Both the position numbers and the translations under genes were made by a program. The notes under the pieces were generated by a model that saw nothing but the letters and a program-made list of their open reading frames with translations, did no database searches and was not told where the DNA came from. 20,460 bases of DNA from JAIEPW01 sp964406035 (GTDB lineage: Bacteria; Acidobacteriota; Terriglobia; Bryobacterales; Bryobacteraceae). The stretch covers positions 1 through 20,460 of the forward strand of contig CAYOQB010000100.1 in NCBI GenBank assembly GCA_964406035.1. The letters are read 5' to 3'. The number at the start of each line of letters is the position of its first letter. Within the stretch, counting starts at the first letter, position 1. Shown here piece by piece: positions 14,624-20,460 of the stretch.

Positions 14624-16388
14624 TCAGCCCGAGGTGAGTGAAGGCTTGGGGGAAGTTGCCCAGCGCTTCGCCGTGGGGTCCGATCTCCTCGGCGTAGAGG
14701 CCGAGGTGGTTGGCGTAGGTCAGCATCTTCTCGAACACGAAGCGCGCTTCCTCGATACGCCCGGCTCGCGCCAGCGCCTCCACCAGCCAGAAGGTGCAGA
14801 TGCTGAAGGTTCCTTCCACGCCGGGCAGGCCGTCTCCGGACGCTTTTCCGAGTTCGTAGCGGTACACCAGGCTGTCGGAGACCAGCTCCTTCATGATGCG
14901 ATCGAGCGTTCCGGTCATGCGCGGATCGGTGGGAGAGATGAACATCATCAGGGGCAGCAGCAGGTTGCTCGCGTCCATGGCGTGGGTGCCGAAGTGCTGG
15001 ACGAAAGCCTTGCGCTCCGGATCGTAGCCCTTGCGCATCACTTCCTCGTAGATGCGATTGGCTTCGTTGCGGACGCGAGTCAGGTCCAGCGGAAGGCCGC
15101 GCTTGCGGGCGATGCGCTGGCCGCGGTCGAGCGCCACCCAGCACTGCACCTTGGAATAGACGAAGTGCTCCGGTTCCTTGCGCACCTCCCAGATGCCGTG
15201 ATCGGGCCGCTGCCAGTTGTCGCACACCCAGTCCAGCATCCGGCGAAGGTAGACCCACAGATCGTAGGAGATGGGCTCGGCGTACTTGTTGTAGAGATAA
15301 ACGGAGTCGATCAGCTCGCCGTAGACGTCCAGTTGGAGCTGCTTGCTGGCGGCGTTGCCGATGCGCACGGGGCGGGAGCCCTTGTAGCCGTCGAGGTGGT
15401 CGAGCGTGTACTCCTCCAGCCGGCTGCGGCCGTCGATGCCGTACATGAGTTGGATGGGTCCCACCTCTTCATCCTTCTCGGTGGCGCGCTGCTCGATCCA
15501 GCGCATGAAGCTGGCCGCTTCCTCGGTGTAGCCGAGCCGCAGCAGGGAGTAGATGGTGAAGGCGGAATCGCGGACCCAGGTGTAGCGGTAATCCCAGTTG
15601 CGCACGCCCCCGATCTCCTCCGGCAGACTGCAAGTTGGCGCGGCGACGATCGCGCCGGTGGGCTGGAAGGTCATCAGCTTGAGCACCAGCGCGGAGCGGA
15701 CGACCATTTCGCGCCAGCGTCCGCGGTACTGGCATTTGCCGGCCCAGGCCTGCCAGAAATGAACGGCGTCCTGCAGGGCCTGGACGCCGTAAGCGGTCAG
15801 GTCGGACGGGATGTCTGGGACCGGGCCGTTGAGGTACTGCAGCACGAAGGTCGCGGTCTCATTGCCTTCCAGATGGAAGTCGCAGGTGACGCCCTGCTCG
15901 TCGACGCGGAGCGGATAGGGGCTGAGCAGCGCGAGCCGCGCACCGCCCGAGGAAAACACCGCGATGGTATCGTCCACCAGCAGCTCGTGCCGTCCGCGGG
16001 CATAGTCGAACGCCGGGAAACATTCCATGCGGAAGGGAACGCGGCCGCGCACGCCGCGGGCGATGCGCACGATGCGGCCGCTGGAATGGCGGTCGGATTC
16101 GCGGGTGCGCACCGGCATGAAGTCCACCACCTCGCCCACGCCTTCATTGCTCAGGAAGCGAGTGAGCAGGATGTTGGTTTCCGGCATGTACATCTGCCGC
16201 TGGCGGTCGTCCACCCGGCCGGAGATGCGGAAGTGACCGCCGATACGGTCGTCGAGAATGCGGGCGAAGACGCTGGGCGAATCAAAATGGGGGAGGCAGC
16301 ACCAGTCGATGGAGCCGTTCATTCCCACCAAGGCCGCGCTGTGAAGATCGCCGATCAGCCCGTAGGCGCCGATTCGCTGATAAGCCAC
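14583..16388 (-). CDS. Glycoside hydrolase family 15 (glucoamylase/trehalase-type)
   Basis: 601 aa, no signal peptide, so cytoplasmic. The N-terminus IGAYGLIGDLHSAALVGMNGSIDWCCLPHFDSPSVFARIL (within 6-45) begins the beta-sandwich domain. The (alpha/alpha)6 catalytic barrel carries GGVRNWDYRYTWVRDSAF (260-277), DHGIWEVRKEPEHFVYSK (396-413; Glu401 as general acid) and GVEGTFSICTFWLVEAL (523-539; Glu525 as general base). Family members cleave terminal alpha-glucosidic bonds in starch or dextran oligosaccharides, and some bacterial GH15 proteins are trehalases. Lying tail to tail with otsAB, trehalose hydrolysis is an attractive guess, but glucoamylase action is equally possible from sequence. 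The start is GTG 16388, where homology begins, with TAATCT 9 nt upstream. It overlaps the otsB end by 41 nt. Confidence 0.92.
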   Translation of the reverse strand: MAYQRIGAYGLIGDLHSAALVGMNGSIDWCCLPHFDSPSVFARILDDRIGGHFRISGRVDDRQRQMYMPETNILLTRFLSNEGVGEVVDFMPVRTRESDRHSSGRIVRIARGVRGRVPFRMECFPAFDYARGRHELLVDDTIAVFSSGGARLALLSPYPLRVDEQGVTCDFHLEGNETATFVLQYLNGPVPDIPSDLTAYGVQALQDAVHFWQAWAGKCQYRGRWREMVVRSALVLKLMTFQPTGAIVAAPTCSLPEEIGGVRNWDYRYTWVRDSAFTIYSLLRLGYTEEAASFMRWIEQRATEKDEEVGPIQLMYGIDGRSRLEEYTLDHLDGYKGSRPVRIGNAASKQLQLDVYGELIDSVYLYNKYAEPISYDLWVYLRRMLDWVCDNWQRPDHGIWEVRKEPEHFVYSKVQCWVALDRGQRIARKRGLPLDLTRVRNEANRIYEEVMRKGYDPERKAFVQHFGTHAMDASNLLLPLMMFISPTDPRMTGTLDRIMKELVSDSLVYRYELGKASGDGLPGVEGTFSICTFWLVEALARAGRIEEARFVFEKMLTYANHLGLYAEEIGPHGEALGNFPQAFTHLGLISAAFDLDRRLKD

Positions 16389-16397
16389 GCTTTCTAC

Positions 16398-16403
16398 AGA
16401 TTA
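16398..16403 (-). promoter_or_regulatory. TAATCT box 9 nt before GTG 16388
   Basis: On the minus strand TAATCT is followed by 9 nt (GTAGAAAGC) and the GTG start of the GH15 gene. It may be a -10 for a leaderless or near-leaderless transcript. The match to consensus is weak. Confidence 0.2.
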
Positions 16404-16447
16404 GCGGCTTGGGGAGGGCAGCGTCCCGGTGGAATCGCCGCAGCCTC

Positions 16448-16476
16448 CCGGCGGGGTGTGGTTTGCTACACGCCGG
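16448..16476. other. Hairpin in the GH15/USP divergent intergenic region
   Basis: CCGGC (16448-16452) pairs with GCCGG (16472-16476), and GTGT (16456-16459) pairs with ACAC (16468-16471), with a 3-G bulge and an 8-nt loop. This is the clearest structure in the 238-bp gap (16389-16626) between the divergent GH15 and USP genes. The rest of the gap holds an A-rich stretch (16550-16558) and the USP leader, and no gene. Confidence 0.3.
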
Positions 16477-16611
16477 CAGGCCCAATGGCCCAGGTGTTGT
16501 GAGTTTTCACGCACAGGGGCGCGGCTCATCGCTTCGTAAGTGCAAGAAAAAGCTAAAGCTGGCGGTGGACCTCGGCGTGCCAAATAGGATATGTTGTCGG
16601 CAGTTATCTCC

Positions 16612-16617
16612 AGGAGG
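16612..16617 (+). promoter_or_regulatory. Shine-Dalgarno AGGAGG of the universal stress protein gene
   Basis: A perfect AGGAGG, 9 nt before ATG 16627, sets this start in preference to the in-frame ATG at 16591. A TAGGAT (16585-16590) further upstream is a possible -10 and would give a leader of about 30 nt. Confidence 0.75.
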
Positions 16618-16626
16618 AGATCGCAC

Positions 16627-17499
16627 ATGGCCCTGTTCCAAAGCATTCTACTGCCCGTCGATTTTTCGGAGCGCAGCGTGGTGGCCGCGCACTTCGCCGA
16701 AGCGCTGGCCGATCCCGGCGCCACGCAGGTATTTCTGCTGCACGTGGTGACGCCGCTGACCTACGAGCTGAGCGCGATGGAGATCGGCGCCAGCGTGTTG
16801 AGCGAGGCGATGGGGGAGCGCACCAAGGAGGCTCGCGAGCAACTGGAAGCGTTTCTGAAGGACGAGCTGCAGCCGTATCAGGTAAAGCGGGTGCTGCTCG
16901 AAGGCGATCCGGCGACGGAGATCGTGCGCTTCGCGCAGGAGAACGGGATTGAACTGATCTGCATGCCGACGCACGGCTATGGCCTGTTCCGGCGCTTCCT
17001 GCTGGGCAGCGTCGCGGCCAAGGTGCTGCATGATTCCGAATGCGCGGTGCTGACGGGCGCGCACATGCCGGACATCGCCGCCACCATCGAGTTCCGGAAG
17101 ATTATCGCCGCCGTGGACCTGCAGCACGATATCGCCAGCAAGGCGCTGGCGTTCGCGGGCAAGCTGGCGCGGGACGGGGGCGGGGAACTGGTGCTGGTGC
17201 ACGCGATTCCATCGCTCGACGGGATGGCCGGGGAGAATTTCGATCCCAACTGGCGGTCCTACTTCGAGGATGTCGCGGTGAAGGAGTTGGAGAAGCTGAA
17301 GGCCGAGACGGGAATCGACAACGCGCGGGTGATTGTGGACGCGGGCGATCCGGCGCGGGTGGTTGCCCATGCGGCGGAGAAGGAAAAAGCGGACCTGGTG
17401 GTGATCGGCCGCGGATCGGCGGGCGGCGTGTTCGGGCGGCTGCGGGCGAACGCGTACGCGATCATTCGCCAGTCGCCGTGCCCGGTGATCAGCGTTTAG
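16627..17499 (+). CDS. Tandem universal stress protein (two USP domains)
   Basis: 290 aa with two USP (UspA) folds. Domain 1 (about 4-145) starts FQSILLPVDFSE and holds MPTHG-x9-GS (113-128), a nearly complete ATP-binding loop with the first Gly of the G-x2-G-x9-G-S motif replaced by Pro114. Domain 2 (about 156-290) starts FRKIIAAVDL and ends with IGRGSAGGVFGRLRANAYAI (260-279) and SPCPVISV. There the last Gly-Ser is replaced by Ala274-Asn275, so nucleotide binding is probably weakened or lost. Such proteins are cytoplasmic and respond to starvation, energy or redox stress, often through ATP/AMP binding. Placement between the trehalose genes and the CBS-ligase gene fits a stress role. It converges on the next gene, sharing the tetranucleotide TTAG at their stops. 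Confidence 0.93.
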   Translation: MALFQSILLPVDFSERSVVAAHFAEALADPGATQVFLLHVVTPLTYELSAMEIGASVLSEAMGERTKEAREQLEAFLKDELQPYQVKRVLLEGDPATEIVRFAQENGIELICMPTHGYGLFRRFLLGSVAAKVLHDSECAVLTGAHMPDIAATIEFRKIIAAVDLQHDIASKALAFAGKLARDGGGELVLVHAIPSLDGMAGENFDPNWRSYFEDVAVKELEKLKAETGIDNARVIVDAGDPARVVAHAAEKEKADLVVIGRGSAGGVFGRLRANAYAIIRQSPCPVISV

Positions 17500-19433
17500 G
17501 ATTGCCCTCCGGCGGCTTTCTCCGCTTCCGGACGGCGGTCCAGCAGGGAAGCGAGCACGTCGATCAGGTCGTGCGTGGTCAGAATGCCGGCCAGCTTGCC
17601 GTGGTGGATCACGGGCACGCAATCGACGCGATGGCGGCGCATCAGGTCCAGCGCCTCGACGGTGGGCGTTTCGGGCGAGACGGTGACGGGCGCGGGATTC
17701 ATGATCGTGCGCACGGATAGCTTCGCGCCGTCCTGGGCGGCTCCGGGCCGCGCCAGCAGGGCGAGCAGCTCGCGATGGGACACCAGTCCTGCCAGGTTGC
17801 CTTCTTCGTCCTCCACCGGGACGTGGCGGATGTGCCGCCACTCCATGATGCTGGCGGCAAGCTGAGCGAGGTCGTCGGGACGCACGGTGAACAGGTCCGT
17901 GGACATCACGTCGGAGACCACGCGATAGCATTCCAGCGCGGATTCCGCGCCGCAACTCTTGACGATTCTCCATTCGTGCACGGGGCGGCCGATGCGCTGG
18001 TTTTCGAGCATCGCGGCGGTGAGGCGGCGCTGCGCGCTGTCGCGATGCTGCGAGTCTTCCATCGCCGCCAGGGACCGCAGCATCCACTGCGCGCCCGTCT
18101 GGTCCCGCACGACGCGTTCCTCGATGACGCCGAGGTAGCGGTCGATATCGGAGCTGTCGATTCCAGAGGCGGCCAGCCCTTCCCGCGCGAGCGGCAGCAA
18201 CTGCTCCAGAATCAGGGTGGAGGCGGGCACGCGGCGGCCGCCGATCCAGACGAACTGGGCGTCCAGGCCGTGCCGCGCGGCGGAAATGAAGTTCTGCTTG
18301 GCGTCGCCGAAGCAGAAGTTCTTGGAGATCTCCGGATATTCGTCCTTCATGCCGCAGAGCAGCCCGAAGAAGAATGCGCCGTTGGCCATTTCGTCAAGCA
18401 CAGTGGGCCCGGCGGGGATGGCACGAGCCTCGATGCGCAGATGCGGCTTGCCGTTGGTGACTCCGTAGCAGGGCCGGTTCCAGCGCCAGATGGTCCCGTT
18501 GTGCAGCCGCAGCGCGGCGAGCTTGGGGATGTTTCCGGCCGCCAGCGTCTCCAGGGCGTTTTCCTCGGTCGCCTTGGTGAAGATGACGCGGTAGCGGGCG
18601 ATGTCCTCGCGCAGAATTTCAATGACGGATTCATTCACCCAGCGTTCGCCGAAGCCGACGCGGGTGGGATGGTCGCGGGCGACGCGCGCGGCGGAGCGCT
18701 CATCGACGGAGTGCTGGAACACCGCGATCCGGGTCTCCTGCCACAGGCGGTGTCCCAGCAGCAGGGGCGAATTGACCGCCGCGGCCAGGACCGGCGCGGC
18801 CACCGCCTGCGCCAGGTTGTACAGCGAGGCGAAGCGCGAGGGGCTGACCTGGAAGTGCACCTGGAAGCTGGTGCAACAGGCCTCCAGGACCACGTTGTCG
18901 TGGGTGATCTGCAATTCGTCCAGGCCGCGGATCAGCAGGTGGAACTGTTCGCCGCGCAGCCGCCGCATGATGCGGTCGAGTTGCTGGTAGCGAGGCGCGG
19001 GGGTGAGGTTTTCGATGGTCAGGTCGGAGGGGCGGATGGTCGGCAGGATGCCGCACAGAAGCATCTGCGCGCCCTCCGCGGCGGCGGCGGAGCGGCCCTG
19101 CGCCAGCAGCCCATCCAGTTCCGCTTCCATGTCCCGCAGGCAATGGGTTTCGAACGCGCGCGGGGTGAGGTTGGCCTCCAGGTTGTAGCGGCCGATTTCG
19201 GTGGTGAACTGGTCGGATCGCAGGCGGTCGAGCACGCGGAGGTTCACGGGGGCAGGCCGCATCTGCCCGTCCACCAGGAACATCTCCTGCTCGGCTCCGA
19301 TGCGGGAAACGCCGGATTCAATGGCGCCGCTGGCGAGCATTGTCTCCAGCGCCGCCAGGTCGTCCAGCAGCGTCTTCATGAAGGCGCGAGCTTCCGCCGC
19401 GTCACGGTCGTCGTGAATCTCATGGACGCCCAC
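17496..19433 (-). CDS. GCS2-family glutamate-cysteine-ligase-like protein fused to two CBS domains
   Basis: 645 aa from GTG 19433, chosen because a GGAGGG ribosome site (19442-19447) precedes it and MGVHEIHDD begins the conserved part. A longer frame to 19550 adds Arg-rich, non-conserved residues. The ligase-like half (about 40-460) shows RIGAEQEMFLVD (44-55), NLEANLTPRAFE (84-95), CTSFQVHFQVSP (187-198) and KPHLRIEARAIPAGPT (329-344), the pattern of the ATP-dependent carboxylate-amine ligase fold of GshA/GCS2/YbdK proteins, with the metal- and ATP-binding acids in AEQE. The C-terminal part has two CBS modules (about 507-565, VMSTDLFTVRPDDLA; 575-632, IMNPAPVTVSPETPT and GILTTHDLIDVL). The likely chemistry is ATP-driven formation of a gamma-glutamyl or similar amide, with the CBS pair probably sensing adenylates. 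The true substrate is unknown, and glutathione synthesis is not proven. Confidence 0.86.
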   Translation of the reverse strand: MGVHEIHDDRDAAEARAFMKTLLDDLAALETMLASGAIESGVSRIGAEQEMFLVDGQMRPAPVNLRVLDRLRSDQFTTEIGRYNLEANLTPRAFETHCLRDMEAELDGLLAQGRSAAAAEGAQMLLCGILPTIRPSDLTIENLTPAPRYQQLDRIMRRLRGEQFHLLIRGLDELQITHDNVVLEACCTSFQVHFQVSPSRFASLYNLAQAVAAPVLAAAVNSPLLLGHRLWQETRIAVFQHSVDERSAARVARDHPTRVGFGERWVNESVIEILREDIARYRVIFTKATEENALETLAAGNIPKLAALRLHNGTIWRWNRPCYGVTNGKPHLRIEARAIPAGPTVLDEMANGAFFFGLLCGMKDEYPEISKNFCFGDAKQNFISAARHGLDAQFVWIGGRRVPASTLILEQLLPLAREGLAASGIDSSDIDRYLGVIEERVVRDQTGAQWMLRSLAAMEDSQHRDSAQRRLTAAMLENQRIGRPVHEWRIVKSCGAESALECYRVVSDVMSTDLFTVRPDDLAQLAASIMEWRHIRHVPVEDEEGNLAGLVSHRELLALLARPGAAQDGAKLSVRTIMNPAPVTVSPETPTVEALDLMRRHRVDCVPVIHHGKLAGILTTHDLIDVLASLLDRRPEAEKAAGGQS

Positions 19434-19530
19434 GATCCTGGCCCTCCGAACGCTGCGCGGTCTCACTGGCAGAATACGTCGCGCGCGGCTTTGTTGCAAG
19501 TCCGGTGTCCAGTTTCGCCAGATCTTCGCT

Positions 19531-20460
19531 ATGCTGAGTGGGGCGGCCAAGGTGAAGACCTACCTCCATGTCGACATGGACGCGTTCTTCGTTTCGGTGG
19601 AAGAACTGTTTGACCCGTCGCTGAAGGGCAAGCCGGTGGTGGTGGGGGGCAAGGCGAACGAGCGCGGGGTGGTCTCGGCGGCGTCCTACGCGGCGAGGAA
19701 GTACGGCATCCACTCGGCGATGCCGCTGCGGACGGCGTACCGGCTGTGTCCGCATGCGATTTTTGTCGACGGTCACCGCGAACGGTACAGCGAGTATTCG
19801 CGGAAGGTATACGAGATCCTGTGCCGGTTCTCGCCGCGGGTTTCGATGGCGTCGATCGACGAAGCGTATCTGGACTTGGAAGGCACCCGGAAGCTGCACG
19901 GGCCGGTTCTTCAGGCGGCGCACCGGCTGCACGAGATGGTGCGGACGGAGACGCTGCTGAATTGCTCCATCGGCATCGCGAGCTCGCGGCTGGTGGCGAA
20001 GATCGCCTCGGATCAGGCTAAGCCGAACGGCATCTTGTGGGTGCTGCCGGGAACGGAGGTCCGGTTTCTGGCGCCGCTGGATGTCCGCAAGATTCCCGGC
20101 GTGGGCAAAGTGACTGAGCAAAACCTGCGGGCGGTGGGCGTGCGCAAGGTCGGGGACCTGGCGAGGCTCGACGAGGGGTTTCTGGCGTCGAAGTTCGGCA
20201 AGTGGGGCCTCGCGCTGGCGGGGAAGGCCATGGGACTGGACGCGGGCGGCTGGTTCGACGGCGAGATCGGAGAGGCGCACGATCCCAAGTCAGTGAGTCA
20301 CGAGCACACCTTCCGCGAGGACAGCGCGGAACTCGCCGGGCTGCAGGCGACGCTGCTACGCCTTTCGGAGAAAGTAGCGCGGCGGCTGCGGGATCATTCG
20401 TTGTACACGCGCACGGTGCAGATCAAGATCCGCTACTCCGACTTCTCGACGTTCACGCGC
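19531..20460 (+). CDS. dinB: DNA polymerase IV (Y-family), 3' end outside window
   Basis: 310 codons are open to the window edge with no stop. Palm motif YLHVDMDAFFVSVEE (11-25) has catalytic Asp15 and steric-gate aromatic Phe20. KGKPVVVGG (32-40), GVVSAASYAARKYGIHSAMP (46-65) and SIDEAYLDLEG (108-118; Asp110/Glu111) are diagnostic of DinB. CSIGIASSRLVAKIASDQAKP and GILWVLPGTE follow, then the thumb helix-hairpin-helix IPGVGKVTEQNLRAVGV (198-214). The little-finger domain begins after SHEHTF. It is an error-prone translesion polymerase acting at stalled forks. The start could be ATG 19531 or GTG 19552; the latter gives MKTYLHVDMD, which places the catalytic Asp at position 8 as in E. coli, and would suit a TATGCT -10 at 19530. 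It diverges from the CBS-ligase gene with a gap of about 97 bp. No LexA-type box was recognised. Confidence 0.95.
   Translation, partial: MLSGAAKVKTYLHVDMDAFFVSVEELFDPSLKGKPVVVGGKANERGVVSAASYAARKYGIHSAMPLRTAYRLCPHAIFVDGHRERYSEYSRKVYEILCRFSPRVSMASIDEAYLDLEGTRKLHGPVLQAAHRLHEMVRTETLLNCSIGIASSRLVAKIASDQAKPNGILWVLPGTEVRFLAPLDVRKIPGVGKVTEQNLRAVGVRKVGDLARLDEGFLASKFGKWGLALAGKAMGLDAGGWFDGEIGEAHDPKSVSHEHTFREDSAELAGLQATLLRLSEKVARRLRDHSLYTRTVQIKIRYSDFSTFTR

Noticed and set aside
19434..19550. 39-residue upstream extension of the CBS-ligase
   Set aside because: Arg-rich non-conserved sequence overlapping the dinB start; a ribosome site lies directly before GTG 19433.
1..20460. CRISPR arrays, insertion sequences, integrases, toxin-antitoxin or phage genes
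   Set aside because: No spaced direct repeats, transposase motifs, terminal inverted repeats or phage-like genes were found when reading both strands. The tRNA-Val gene has no integrase or repeated 3' end nearby to suggest an attachment site.

Overview
The window is GC-rich, densely coded chromosomal DNA. The best fit is an acidobacterium of the Solibacter/Bryobacter kind. Two markers point there: a two-module FtsX/MacB permease of the type named acidobacterial duplicated orphan permease (ADOP), and a long Oar-like TonB-dependent receptor with an N-terminal carboxypeptidase-regulatory domain. This assignment rests on gene content and was not tested by a search. No mobile element, CRISPR array, integrase or obvious island boundary was seen.

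Layout. 1-202: the 3' end of a TolC-type outer-membrane efflux gene. 226-255: a strong GC hairpin. 263-2161: mutL, with the endonuclease motifs of methyl-independent mismatch repair. 2158-8341, minus strand: a probable operon, read right to left, of Oar-like receptor, ADOP permease and a small gamma-glutamylcyclotransferase-like protein. Upstream of it lie two near-identical palindromic operator-like sites (8456-8493) and a tRNA-Val(CAC) gene (8499-8575). 8608-9915, minus: a GT-C-like polytopic membrane protein. 9971-10405, plus: a small membrane-anchored protein of unknown function. 10408-11073, minus: a LolD/MacB-type ABC ATPase with no permease beside it. 11139-12257, plus: a site-2 protease with two CBS domains. 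12318-14623, plus: an otsA-like/otsB pair with overlapping stop and start. 14583-16388, minus: a GH15 glucoamylase/trehalase-type enzyme. 16627-17499, plus: a tandem universal stress protein. 17496-19433, minus: a GCS2 glutamate-cysteine-ligase-like protein fused to two CBS domains. 19531-20460, plus: dinB (DNA polymerase IV), cut by the window end.

How the genes may work together. The right half reads as a stress block. It has trehalose-6-phosphate synthesis and dephosphorylation, a facing GH15 enzyme that could hydrolyse trehalose or other alpha-glucosides, and three proteins carrying likely adenine-nucleotide sensors (a CBS-site-2 protease, a USP and a CBS-ligase). The left half is envelope and transport, with DNA repair genes at both ends (mutL, dinB).

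The most noteworthy signals are the paired palindromes ahead of the receptor-permease operon, the CBS fusion of the GCS2 protein, the divergent OtsA active-site loops, and a recurrent TAnnnT box only 6-9 nt upstream of five start codons, which suggests leaderless transcripts. Most families here are known. No clearly new multi-gene system stands out beyond these combinations.
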